Shown: in pieces, positions 1 through 11,753 of the stretch
Position numbering within the stretch: the stretch's first letter is position 1
Layout of the letters: every line of letters begins with the position of its first letter
Origin: Tamarix chinensis
Lineage: Eukaryota; Streptophyta; Magnoliopsida; Caryophyllales; Tamaricaceae
Direction: 5' to 3'
DNA length: 64,000 nt
Assembly (NCBI GenBank): GCA_030549775.1
Contig: CM060175.1
Span: 77,346,245-77,410,244 of the forward strand
Notes under the pieces: generated by a model
What the model was told of the DNA's origin: nothing
Databases searched by the model: none
The model's input: only the letters and a program-made list of their open reading frames with translations
Program-made: the position numbers and the translations under genes

Positions 1-2433
1 CCCTTTACTTCTAAAATTTCCATAATAGCCTTTTTACTTACAAAATTACCATAATATCCTTTTACTTACAATTTACCATTTTACCCTTCTCCTCTAAAAT
101 TACCATAATATCCTTTTTCTTACAAAATTACTATTTTACACCTTACTTATAAAATTACCATTTTGCCCTTTATCTCTAAAATTACCATAATACCCTTTTA
201 CTTACAATTTACCATTTTGCCCTTTTATTACACCACTTTTATTAAGTTATCATCACTACATGAATATTAATATTAATACTCCATTCTCATCATCCAATTC
301 CACCAATTATATACTTCAACATAATACTCAGTAACATCCACACATATTAGGCCATACTCTTGCACAAGACATATTACTAAAATGCCCCTAGGGCTCACAA
401 TAATATTATTCATGGATTAATGGTCACAATAACATAATATAACATGGATAAGTACTCAACATTTTCATTAATAACTAAACTCTTTCCTTAAGCAATATTT
501 CCACACATAGCATATAAACTAACATGCTTTCCTTTTTATCAATCACTATAAGTAACTATATATAATATATTAAACAATATATATCATGCAAAATAATATA
601 TTAAAACCCTAATGTGCTAGCATACGTTTATCTATGTGTTTAAGTGGGGTTTAACGATTAGCTTAATTTCTGCACAAATTGAACCTTACAGGTATCCCAG
701 TTAAAGATTCAAGCTTTGATTAGCAAAACTAATACCTAAAAATAATATCAATACTTATCATATTAGGACTTTATAAAACTTAATTAATGAAATAATTAAC
801 TTAAATATTATTATACCTTAAAATCATTAACAAAAATAACCCAAAGGAATGCAACAAATCAAACTACTAATACAACATCAGCTGCATGCAGAACAAGGGT
901 TGGAAGGGGTCAAAGGTGGTGGAAGAAAGGAAGGAATGGGTGTTTTCGGGTTAGGGTTTTAGGGCTAGGAAAGAGGGTAGGTGGGGGAGTATTTAGGGCA
1001 AGGGAAGGGTACAGGGGTCGAGAGGGGGTGTAGGTGGTGGTCGGGGATAGGTTAACGGCAGCTAAGGGTGGTAGTGGTGGTGCCGGCGAGGTTGCGAAGG
1101 TGGATACCAAGGTGGAGGGGCTGAGAAGGAAGGAAAAGGGAGGAGGAAAATGAGGGGTGAGGGGGTTTGTCTCGGCCAGGGAAGGTGTGGGGATGGTAGC
1201 GAAGATTGTAGGGAGGGGTTTGGTGGTTTGGGTGGTGGCAGAGGCGGCGGAACAATGGCGGAAGGAGGAGGTGTAGGGTGGTTGCCGAGAAGGAAGAAAA
1301 AGAAAAGGAGAGGAGGGAGGGGGCTACAGGGGGCTCGAGGGGTGGTGTGGTGGTGCAGGGTGGGAGTAGAAGATGGCAAGAGGTGGTGCAGGCGGTTCTT
1401 ACGGTGGTGGAAGCAGTGGAATGGGGCGGCGGTGCAAAACAGGGGGAAGGGATGAAAGGAGAAGAAAGAGAGAGAAATAAATTGGGATAGGGGAGGAAGG
1501 GCTCAAAAAATGGGCAGGATAAAGCATGGAGAGAAGAAGAAAAAGAAGAGGGAGTATAGGGGAGTAGGTGGTCGGTCGGGGCAGGCTGTAGGGTGGTAGA
1601 CGGCTGGTCAGGTGGCAGGGAGAGGGAAGGGAAGAAGAGAAAGAAGGGGGCATATGTGTTGGGGAGTGTAGGGTTGGTTAGGTCGAAAAGGGATAGGAAA
1701 ACGATGGGGGAGAGAGAGGGAAATAGGGAGAGTAGTAGGGAGGAAGGTAGGTTGCAGGCAGGGTGGTTGGGGAAGGAGGTAGAAGAAGAAAGAAAGGAGA
1801 AAGAAGGGCAGGTCGGGCAAAGGGAAAGAAAGGTGTGGGCTGGCTCGATCGGGGGAAAGGGAGAAAAGAAAAGAAGGAAGGGATTGGGCTGGGTTGGTCG
1901 TGCGGGGGAAGGAAGGAAAAGAAAAGGAGGCCAGGCTGCACGCGGGAAAAGGAGAGGAGGGAAGAGGAGGAATTGGGCCGGCGACCCAGGCATGCGGGGT
2001 GAGGGAGAGAGCAGGATAGGGTCTGGCGACTCCAAGGAAAGAAAAAAGGAAAAAGAAAGAAAGGAGGAAAAAGGAGAAAAAGGAGAAAGAAAAGGAAAAA
2101 GGAAAAAAGAAAAAGGAAAATAGGGAAATTTAAGATAAAATAATTTATGGAATAATAGAATATAATATTTTTGGTAGATAAATAAATTTAATAATTTAAT
2201 ATATGGGTTTAAAAAGGTTAATTTTAGAAAAATATTGGTTTGGAAAATTATTTAAATAAAATAAGTATGATAAAAATAATGAAATAATTATGTTAATGTA
2301 TTAAATATTCATATCCAATTTTATATACTAAAAAATCCATAAAATAATTAAATTAAATAGATTTAAAAGCTAATTTATCCCAAATAAAAGTTATTTATTA
2401 AATTATAGGTTTTTAAAATTTTGGGGGATTACA
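1..2433 (-). mobile_element. Long LTR, minus strand, 3' part beyond window edge
   Basis: Read on the minus strand, an LTR starts at 2433 with TGTAATCCCCCAAAATTTT and runs past the left edge of the window. It has the family layout: an AT-rich start (2140-2433), then a strongly strand-biased tract (purine-rich on plus, about 890-2130), then AT-rich sequence. Positions 1-240 hold degenerate repeats of the type ATTACCATTTTGCCC, as in the palindrome arms. The tract around 600-670 matches the 49600-49680 region of the palindrome (the 'cat.cgttaatc..ttaagcgagatttaacggtta' neighbourhood). The long open frames in the purine tract are compositional. It abuts an integrase fragment of opposite orientation, so it probably inserted into that older element. 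Confidence 0.75.
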
Positions 2434-3999
2434 TCCGTACCGGATAGGCCGAGGATTCTAAGCTAGAGGGGATCCATCTGAAGTTACAGGAAGGCTAGGC
2501 AGAAGGGTTCCAGGTAAATGAAAATGGTAGCCTTCATTACAAGGGCCGATGGTGTGTACCGCATGGATGTTCAGAGTTGAAGCGCCATATTTTGGATGAG
2601 GGACACTAGATCCCTTACTTAATCCACCCAGGAGGGGACGAGTTGTATAAGGATCTCAAGAAGGTGTACTGGTAGCCTCGTATGAAGCGGAAAGTGGCTG
2701 AGTTTGTGTCCTAGTGTCTGACCTATCAGAAGGTCAAAATTAAGCACCGTAGACCTACAAGGCTACTTCAACCCTTAGAAGTGCCAAGGTGGAAGTGGGA
2801 TTCAACCTCCATGGACTTTGTTAGCGGATTGCCAAGGACTCGAAGTGGTTGTAACATCATTTGGGTAATCATGAACAGATTGACCAAATTAGTCTTTTTA
2901 TTCCAATGAAGTCCACTTGGAGTATGGAACAACTAACCAATGCCTATATGAAGTGTGTGGTTAGCCGGCATGGGGTCCCAGAGGATATTGTGTCAGATAA
3001 GGATTCTATATTCCTCTCCCATTTCTGGGAAAAGCTACAAGAAGTCCTGGGATGAAGTTGAAGATGAGTACAACTTTCCATCCTCCTACAGATGGGCAGA
3101 GTGAGAGGACTATACAAAACCTAGAGGACATGTTAAAGGCCTATGTTTTAGATTTTTAGGGTAGTTGGGAAGAGCTCCTGCACTTGATAGAGTTCTCATA
3201 CAAAAACTGCTACCATGCTAGCATAAGGATGACCCCTTACTAAGCATTGTATGGCAGGAAGTGTAGGACCTCCTTGTGCTATAATGACATCAACAAGATA
3301 GTGGTTTTGGGATTTGAGATGATCGAGAAAATAACTAGGTAGATCTACCAGATTCAGGACCGGATGAGAGTCGCTCAGAGCTGTTAGAAGAGTTATGCTA
3401 ACCAGAAGCGCTGGAGGAGTGAATTTGAGCCCGGGAAGAAATTGCTATTGAGGGTTTCCCCCACTAAGGGTGTGTAGAGATTTGGTAGAAAGGGGAAGTT
3501 GAGCCTGAGGTACATCAGGCCCTATGAGATCTTAGAGCGAATCAGAGATGTTGCATACTTGTTGGCACTCCCACTAGAGTTAGCTCGAGTTCACAATGTG
3601 TTCCACATCTCATAGTTGCGAAATTATGTTGCCGATCCTTCCCATGTGATCCTGCCCATGAGCTCAATGATACCCTGGCTTACGAGGAGCGACCTATGTG
3701 GATCCTTGATACTAAGCTCTGAAAGACCCGCATGAGTGTGGTCCATCTCGTGAAGATCCTTTGGAGCTGCCATGGAACCGAAGAAGCAACCTAGGAATCT
3801 AAGAAAGACATACACGAAGCGTATCCAGAACTCTTCTATGTAGGTACAATAGTTCGTAGTAAACCCCTTTTTCTTTCAGGGGTAATAGCATCGCGATTCA
3901 TACTTCTATTATCTGAATCAGCTTAGAATTGCTTTTCCTGTTTCCCTACTCTCAAAAATTAAGCCAATGACTTTGGGGACAAAGTCTTTCTTTAAGGAT
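2434..3999 (+). pseudogene. Ty3/gypsy Tekay/Del-like integrase and chromodomain fragment
   Basis: This is the end of a retrotransposon pol gene, broken by several stops and frame changes. In order I read: the RNase H-integrase linker (about 2450-2590); a degraded HHCC zinc region (about 2600-2740); and the integrase core from about 2790, including the [12 protein letters not shown] stretch, the [16 protein letters not shown] block near 2960-3010 and the TDGQSERTIQ block near 3090-3120. After these come an ALYGRK motif near 3250, a C-terminal stretch ending with a VHNVFHIS motif near 3590-3610, and a chromodomain-like tail (about 3650-3840) ending in YPELF. The first catalytic Asp (usual VVDRLTK) is Asn here (IMNRLTK), besides the stop codons, so it is inactive. 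The chromodomain and block order fit the Tekay/Del lineage of chromoviruses. It runs straight into the long LTR at about 4000, which makes that LTR its 3' LTR. Confidence 0.8.
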
Positions 4000-4845
4000 G
4001 TAGTGATATAATACCCCAAACCTTAATTTAGGAATTAATAATAAAATAGGGATTAATATGTGAGATCAATTAAATACAAAAATTTTAATCAAATAATTTT
4101 AATATAATAAAAGTAATCAAGATAAAAAAAGAGGAAAATAATGTAGGAATTAAATTGGTGGAGGTTAGGGTAATTTTGCTAACCAAAATTGATTTTAAGA
4201 AAATTTAACCACAAATTATAAATTAATATAAAAGAAAAGTTAATTATTTATTTTTACTAATTCTATTGTTTTCAAAAAATTCAAAAAAATCCTAAATACC
4301 CCAACCACCTTATTTTTTTCCTTTTCCTTTTCTTTTTCTTTCGTACTTTTTCTTCTTTTTCTTCTTTTCTCATTCCCCGTCGGTTAGGGCCACGCCTAGC
4401 GCCGCCCAACCCTCTCTTCCTCTCCCTCCTCTCCTTCTTTCTCCCTATGCAGCCCAACCCACCTCTTTTTTTTTCTTTTCTCCTCCCGCGGGATGGTCTG
4501 CCACTTTTTTCCTTCTTGTTTTTTTCCCCCGCCTCGTCGGCCAGCCCCTTCCTCCTTTATTTTTCTTCTTCTTCCTCCCCTGCTTGCCGTTGACCATGTG
4601 CACCTGCAACTCCTGCGCTTGCACCGACCATCCGTCCCTCTCCTTCTCTCCCCCATCCCTTTCCTTTCCTTTTCCATCCCCGACCTCCCCTGCTCGCATG
4701 CACCCCCTCCCTTCCCCTTTCTCCCCCTACCACCTACAGGACTACACCCTACCGCCCTATGCTAGCTGCCACCGCCGCCGACCAGCTACCACCTTCCCCC
4801 CACACACTTGTCCTCATCCCCCTTGTTCTCTTCTCCCCCCATGTC

Positions 4846-4853
4846 TATAAAAA
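4846..4853 (+). promoter_or_regulatory. Candidate LTR promoter TATA box
   Basis: TATAAAAA followed by CCCC lies inside the pyrimidine-rich part of the long LTR, about 845 bp from its start. The position and the following C/T-rich leader fit a retrotransposon core promoter. The palindrome arms carry a weaker version (TCTATAACC near 51063 and its mirror near 50220). No expression evidence is available. Confidence 0.45.
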
Positions 4854-6176
4854 CCCCAGCCCTCACCCTTCTTCCTCTTCTTTTTGCTCTGCCCAAAAAA
4901 TCCCAAAAACTCTCTACCGCTGCCCCATAAGATGCAACCGCAGCCGCCACCGTGCCTTAGCGTCGTCCAAACTTCCACCCAACCTCTTCCCTGCACTACC
5001 CTCTTTCAAGCAAGACCACTCCTCGCCTCTAACTCCCCTTGCACTTCCATCCCTACTCGTGCAAAGTGGGCAGCTTGAGTTGCCCTTTGCACCCTGTCGC
5101 CGACTTACGCCACCTCCTCCACCACAACCATTACCCCTACTACCTCCTCCTCTACCCAGCAAACCCTCCCCTACATCCCTATACCCTTCCTTCCCCCTTT
5201 CTCCCCCTCCTTCATCCTCCTTTCTTCTCCTCCACCCTTGACCATCACCGTCGTCGCCACCTATGTCGCCGCCTTGGCACGCCGCCGCCACCACTACAAC
5301 CCTCCTGATCCAGGAAACCTACCACCTCACAACCACCACTTCCCTTACCCTTTTCTAACCCCAAAGTTTATTCTTTTCAAATCACCACCACCTCCATCGC
5401 CCGATGTCGCCGTCGCTGCCACCACCCTAGCTGCCACCTTCACCCTTGCTTGTACCATAACCCTTGTTTCTAATTAAGTATAATTTATTTTGTATAATAA
5501 TTATTATTATTCTTATGAATTATAGGTGACTAAATAAAAAGATAATGGAAAAAAAATGAAAGGTTGGAGTAAATCTTACATGGTAAGTGTAAGACTTGCA
5601 TGGGGTGGTTATCCTTTGCATGGGGGTAACGTTTACATGGGAAAAGGTAATTTAAGGGTTAAGCATGGTGAGGGAATAGTGTTTTGAGTAGTTAGAGTCC
5701 ATGGGTAAAAAATAGTACATGGGTTGTTAGAAGTGTGCATGAATGGTTTATCTAGGGTTTGTGGGGAAATTGTGTGGAGAGGTTGATGGTGAATAGGAGG
5801 AGAAAGGATTGAGACTAGGAGGGTGTACAATGAAAAGGGATGAGTCAAACGGAAAGAAGGGTAGAGTGTGTGTGGATGGAGGGGATGGCATAAGGAAAGG
5901 ATAAATATTAGGGTTTGGGGTGGCTAATTGGGGTTTCACTATCATATGTGAAGAACGGTAAGTAGGGTTATGATGTTTGAGTTTGGTTTGAGTGGTGTGA
6001 TGGGTTGGAACAAGAGGGGAGTATGGGTTAGGTATGATGAGGAGAGGTTAGGGCCATATAGGCCAAGTTAGCGTTTTCAAAGGGGGAATCCTAGTGGGCG
6101 ATGGTGAGCCAAGGTGGAGAAATGGGTAAGTGGGCTTGAACCCACATGTATAGGGGATTGGATTCATGGTGAGTGG

Positions 6177-7562
6177 TAAAAACTTGACACGTTCCTACCC
6201 GCAAGTGCATGGGGTCAGAGTAGTAGTCAAGGTCGATCCCACAAGGATTGGTGAATGACCACTAGGAGAATGATAGAACTTAACTATGTCTAAACTACGA
6301 GATGATATGAAATAATAAATTGTAAGCTAAAATAACTAAATAAGCTAAAAAGAAAGGAAAATAGCACTCAAGTCACTCAAATAAATAGAAGAGCTAAGGT
6401 TCTGGTTCATCGCCCCCGATCCTCACATGTAATCGAAGATCACATCAAAAAATAATTCAACAATCATAATCAATCATGCCAACAAGGATAGAAAGTGTTG
6501 TGCTTTCTCAAGCCACAACCACCCTATTACATATCTATGGCCCTAACTATCTCTAGCTTAGAGTCTAATAGAATGTAATGCATTAAAGTCTATAAAGTTT
6601 CCTCCTTTATTGTTGAAGAGGTCAAATCGATCGTCTCTCGACCTACAATTTAATCTCCCATTATGCTATTGGGTCTAATACTGGATTATCTCTCGATCTC
6701 ACCGGTATTTCCCACACCGAAAATCAGAACCCGGCTGTGGTTCAAGAATCCGTCAATCAATCAATAACACAACACATACATTATGAATTGAATAAAAAAG
6801 AATGCAATAATTCAACACATTAGGATCGGGAAAAATTACCCTTCACCTTAGCACAAGATCTATCCCATCAAATTCATAGCAAGAATATTAAAAACAATAA
6901 GAGATTCCATAGATAAAGAAAATATCATTAGATAATACCCTTGATGTTCACAAATTCTTGCAAAAATTTAACTTCTTGAACCTCCGTCTCTAATTTACAA
7001 GAGAGATCTTGATGAATTGGGGAAGAGGATCGAGAAGAGAGAAAAAAGAGGGAGTGGAGGCTGCCTCGAGATATTAGAATAAGAGTTTGTACACTACCGC
7101 CTCGTGGATCGCTCGGGTTTCGGTAACGATGGGCTTCCCGTGTCAGCTTTGAAAATGATTCGTATTTTTACCATAACTTTTTCATCATAACTCCGATTAA
7201 GCTGATTTTTGATGTTTTGGAAAGATATTAAAAATATCTAAAACTTTGATGTTGAAAGCTTCTCCAAATTCAGATCTTTTCTTGGTCTAAATTTCACTTC
7301 TTTCAGGCTCATATACTTTAAATATGCATTCTTTCTTTTCCCACTTTAACTTTTGCTCCTCTTTGCTCCTTTTTTCTCCTTTCTTCTCCCTTTAAGGTTA
7401 TTCTTTTTCTTCATCCTTCATGATTATTTTTGTTGCTTGAGACCCTGCAAATTTTCACAACACAAAGGCAGTAACAAGAACAAAAAGGGAGAATTCTGAC
7501 TGAAATTAAAGGTAAAAACTCTTATAAACCTTAGGAATAAGATGTAAAAGTCACACTTATCA
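6177..7562 (-). mobile_element. Solo-LTR-like insertion inside the long LTR
   Basis: A 1386-bp block interrupts the long LTR. Read on minus it starts TGATAAGTGTGAC and ends CAAGTTTTTA. Flanks are AGTGG (6172-6176) and AGTAG (7563-7567), a 5-bp duplication with one mismatch. The related LTR at about 40080-40145 lacks this block. It includes a purine-rich PPT-like end, a stretch reading 'gatcccacaaggattgg' and no coding capacity. The size and 5-bp duplication fit a solo LTR of a different family. The 3' terminus (TA instead of CA) is imperfect. Confidence 0.5.
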
Positions 7563-7775
7563 AGTAGGGGAAAGTGGAATCAAAGGCCTTGAGGTCTTAG
7601 GGAGTGTAGAGGTCCCAAGATATGGGACCGGGTCATTTAGGAGTCTAGGATGTAAGTCAGGAGTCTTTGGAGAGCATGTATGTCTAGTTGGGGTTGGGTG
7701 TGGATTAAGACAAGAGTAAAGCACTAATTGCTTAAAGTGAAATATTATAGATTTGGGTCCAAATTAGAGTGTTTT

Positions 7776-8095
7776 TTGGTCCACCGACTATAATAGTGGC
7801 CAGAAGCCTTCTTGTCCTAGAGTATATTTTGGTCCACCGGCTATAATAGTTGCCGGGAGCGATTTGCCCTAGAGTATCATTTTTGGTCCACCGACTATAA
7901 TAGTGGGGGGTTCCGAGATTGATAAACCAAACTTTGTGTGGTAATAAATCATGGAAAATACACTAACTACTTATAGTGGAACACTACTTGAGTTGGGGCC
8001 AGGTTGAAATGATTTCCGGTTCACCGGCTATAATAGTGATCAGAGGCATTTTTCCCTGGAGTATCATTTTCGGTCCACCGACTATAATAGTGTTG
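7776..8095 (+). repeat. Minisatellite of CCGGTCCACCGG..TATAATAGTGG units in the LTR
   Basis: Five units start near 7776, 7829, 7883, 8016 and 8070, about 54 bp apart within blocks. Each has a GGTCCACCG core (self-complementary when intact: CCGGT-CC-ACCGG) followed by CTATAATAGTGG. The same units occur at matching positions in the LTRs at 37975-38300 and 40275-40885 and in both palindrome arms. Confidence 0.8.
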
Positions 8096-8750
8096 CCCCC
8101 GTACTCACATGGATATAATACGAGAGATGTGTAAAGATGAAAATAATAGCCTATGTCTTAATAATGATGTGAACTTGAATGAAGTACTATATGCATCATT
8201 GCCTATTTGCACTTGCATGGTCTTGCCCATATGGTTACCTTACTCAGTACATAGCGTACTGATCACCCCTTTCATGGGTGCTGCTCATTCCCACGAGCAG
8301 AGGCCCCTCTTGAGTTTGTTCATGTAGGAGATGAGGCATGTGATGCCCCTCTTGAGCAGGGGCCCACGAATACAATGCTATGGGCGGGGCGGAGTGATGG
8401 CCTATTATACTTGTCCTAGGGTCCGAGAGGGTGTTGTTCGGACTTATCTTTACCTGCTTTTCTTATTTTTATATTCACTATTTTAGTTCCCCCATATGGG
8501 TGGTATTGTACTCGCGTTTATTTCTATATCAACTACAACATTTGCACACTTTGTTTTATTTATGAAATATTAGAACTATTGTGGTTTTACTTACTACTCA
8601 AATCATGCCTTTAAATTTTCTAGCCTTGTGGTTGGTATAAGGTTGGTCGGGGTCAATCTTGTGTCAATCATGGCAGTAGCACCCCTTGATTTAGTGTATG
8701 GTTTTCTGTATCAACGAAAATTTTCAATTGTGAATTTTGAGGGTGTTACA

Positions 8751-11700
8751 ACATATGCAACATGAGTTGTGTTTGGATTTTTTTATTAATTTTGGCACTA
8801 TTTAATATATAAGGATAGTTTGGCTATTTTAAATAAAAATTATTATTTTATTTCTCAAATATTAATATGGTATTTGTGATAGTATTTTTAACAAAAAATT
8901 TATAAATGGAGCCTAATCATTTTTAGACGGTTACCGGTAAAGATTGCTTTCGCTGGAAATCATGTAACCTTTATACTCCACTAAAATTTTTGGATATTGT
9001 ATGTTAGCACATTACGGTTTTGACATTTGATTTGTGTTAGATGTGACTTGTTATAATTGTTTATGTGATTATTAATGTTATCTTTGAAAATAAAAAAAGA
9101 AGGCATGTTATCTTGCATAAAATATTATATGTGCGAAAGTGTGATAAAAAGAGGTCTAATGTTGGGAAGTGATGTTGTATGTTACGTGGAGGTAAAAATA
9201 TTAGGTTAAGTATGCATAGACACACCTGTAGAAAAATTATTATCACCATGTGCCCTAAGGGCAATTTGGTTATTTAACCATATTGTGATAATTCACCTTA
9301 ACGGGGATGCTTAATGTGTTATAAATATTGCTAAGATTGGAGATAGGGGTTTATTATCTTGGAAACACATGTTTGAGTATGAACATCAATAATATATGGT
9401 CTAGGTATATTTAAATGTACTATGGTGATTGTTCTAACAAACATGCATGATAAGCATTATTTAATATTAAGTATGAGAATACATTTTTTTGTCTTAGAAA
9501 CATATATTTGAGCAAGAATATTAATAATATATTCTCTAGGGACATTTTGGTAATTTTGCATGTACTATAGTGATTGTTCTAAATAAACTTGCATGATAAG
9601 TATTATTTGATATTAAGTATGAGAATAGGGGTTTGGTGTCTTAGTAATCCATGTTACATCATGACTATTAATAACTTTATGGTCTAAGGGTATTTTGGTA
9701 ATTTTAAGAGTATTATAACGATTATTCAAATAAATATGTATGATGAGTAATATTTGATGACAAGTATGATAATAGGGGTTTAGCTGTATTAGAACCACAT
9801 GTTCCAGTATAATTATAATTATATTAGGGTCTAGGGGTATTTTGGTAAATTGGATTGTACCGTGATAAATATTTTAATAAATATGCATAATATGTGCTAT
9901 TCGTTATTAAGCATGAGTATAGGGTTTTGATGTTTTTGCTATGCCTATTTGAGCATGATTATTATTATTGTATGGTATAGGGGTATTTTGGTAATTTAGG
10001 GTATGCCATAATAATTATTCTCATAAACATGCAAAATGTGCATTATTTGTTGATTAAGCATGAGAATATGTATTTTGATGTTTCAGAAGATGTTGTTAGG
10101 GCTTTAGGTGTACAATGGTATATAAGGAAAAAATGGTCATTTGGCATGTCGGGTAACTTAATTACATGATCAATAATTAAATTATGGTGTGTTATCCTTT
10201 TTATGGCAAGTTGATTAAATAAAATGGATTTTGTAATGGGAATGGATGGTAAAGTGGTAGATTTAGCCTAAGGGGTATTTTGGTCATTTTGACCTAAATT
10301 GTCCAAGTGTGAGTAATCGAGTCTAGGATGGCCTTAGTAGACTTCTAATATTGACATTGATAACAATCTTGATTTTGGTTACCTCTTAATGTTGGAAATA
10401 AATAAAAATGGTTAAGTATGAAGAATTGATTATATGTGATTGATGTGTGCCTTTTGTGGTCATCCTCATAAAATACTAATACTTAAAGTGAAAGACATCG
10501 CTATTGGGAATGGTCGCTACCCTAAGGATGTGGTTTGGTCCACAATTATTATGGATTTTGCTGGTATACCTTAGTGCACCAACTAAACCTTATATCTTAC
10601 TTTATTTAGCTCTATGAACCTAAGTAGGGGTATTTATACTTATGTATTAAGTGTCCTTGTCAGTGGAGTCCTATGTACCTTCGTGTACTAGCGCAATCAA
10701 GGTACTTTTGCATTCCTAGGTTGTTAGTTGGTAAGATATTGTGCTACCTTTATGTGCCAGTATGACTGGGGTACCTTATTGTCTTCGGATTTGTAGCTCT
10801 CCTCCTTGAGAAAATAAAAATGGCAATGTTTGATAATTACATGGAAATTATTATTGGGATAATTTGATAGTAGCCTTTATGCCTACTTGTGAGTTGGTAG
10901 TAGTCTTTATGCCTACCTATAATTTGGTAATAGCATTTGTGCCTACCTATGATTTGGTAGCAGCCTTTATAACTACCCGTGATGATGTGGGTATATTAGT
11001 TATGTTGATGAGCCTACCTATGTATTGAGATGTTGTGGGTTGAGAATTGTACCTGTTGCTATAACTTGAGAATGATGTGACTTTCTAATGATACTACAAA
11101 TAGCATCGTTTGGATGTTCTATTAGTAAGTTTCGGTTATTTTCAGGTGCATGAGTATTGGTGGTATATGGTATTGATGTATGTGGTTATATGAATGAATA
11201 TCACATTTTAGATAATATATGCATAATTAAATGTTCACATATTGTTGTAACTTATTCCATGAGGGCCTTACATATTAGTCTTGTATAACAACTCTGAGTA
11301 CCGTTGTATTGAAGGGTTACCCTCTTGGACCCCTGCTTATTCAATGGGAAGTGGCATTTGTAGGTTAGCTCGCAAGCTCTATTCAAGGACATCCTTTAGG
11401 TTGAGAGTGTTGGGTTATTTGGGTTCTATCTGGTAACTTGAACTAGAAGTTTCTGTATTTCTTATAATCTTTTTATATTTTCCTTTTACTAGCATTTTTT
11501 TTTGTAACCAAAATTAGTGGGTTTTATTTGAAAGGTTAATTTATCTCTTTAACTATTTTGCTACTCTAATTCATAATTGTATTTTTAAATTTAGGTGAAG
11601 TAATGTTTTAGCCTTAACACTTGGTAATGGAATGGTCGAGGAAACCGGTCTCGTACTAAATGTGGCGATAACACCATGAAATTTATTGTCTTAGCTTATG

Positions 11701-11753
11701 CATGTAACTTTTAAAAATAAAATTTTTCCGTAATAAATTTTGGGGGTGTTACA
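8751..11753 (+). mobile_element. Long LTR, 5'-truncated copy
   Basis: It follows directly on the end of the previous LTR and ends TTTTGGGGGTGTTACA at 11753. It begins in the middle of the family consensus: the 'gagttgtgtt' tract near 8765 matches 16501, just after the pyrimidine-rich section of that copy. The 8930-9010 region (ACGGTTACCGGTAAAGATT) matches the 51620-51680 region. It contains repeated GGGGTATTTTGGTAATTT motifs (9250-10300), a 30-bp array (10866-10985) and the 3' stem-loop (11609-11675). The missing 5' part may lie left of the window if the 4000-8750 element inserted into this copy. Confidence 0.75.
10866..10985 (+). repeat. 30-bp tandem array, GGTAGTAGCCTTTATGCCTA type
   Basis: Four imperfect units of about 29-30 bp (TAGTAGCCTTTATGCCTACC followed by a TGTGG/TTTGG spacer). 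It sits where other LTR copies carry the CCGGTCCACCGG array. The same repeat is in the LTR copy at 17879-18030. Confidence 0.7.

Larger units (their letters stand above)
4000..8750 (+). mobile_element. Long LTR (3' LTR of the Tekay/Del-like element)
   Basis: It begins at about 4000-4004 (TGATATAATACCCC), right after the integrase-chromodomain fragment and a G-rich stretch near 3973, and ends GGGTGTTACA at 8750. Removing the 6177-7562 insertion leaves about 3.4 kb. Parts seen: an AT-rich head, a pyrimidine-rich tract (4290-5480) with a TATA box at 4846, an AT-rich middle, a CCGGTCCACCGG-type array (7776-8095) and a diverged 3' stem-loop region. Open frames in the pyrimidine tract are low-complexity and were not called as genes. 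The exact first base is uncertain because the usual TGTAATACCCC start appears mutated. Confidence 0.8.

Noticed and set aside
910..2123. Long open frames including 327 codons on minus (1052-2035) and 176 on plus (1593-2123)
   Set aside because: They sit in a purine/pyrimidine-biased LTR tract. Low-complexity Pro/Ser/Leu or Gly/Arg/Lys translations occur on both strands and recur in unrelated sequence in other LTR copies.
4493..5477. Overlapping Pro-rich open frames (for example 160 codons at 4759-5241)
   Set aside because: Same pyrimidine tract of a long LTR; no domain, no conserved frame between copies.
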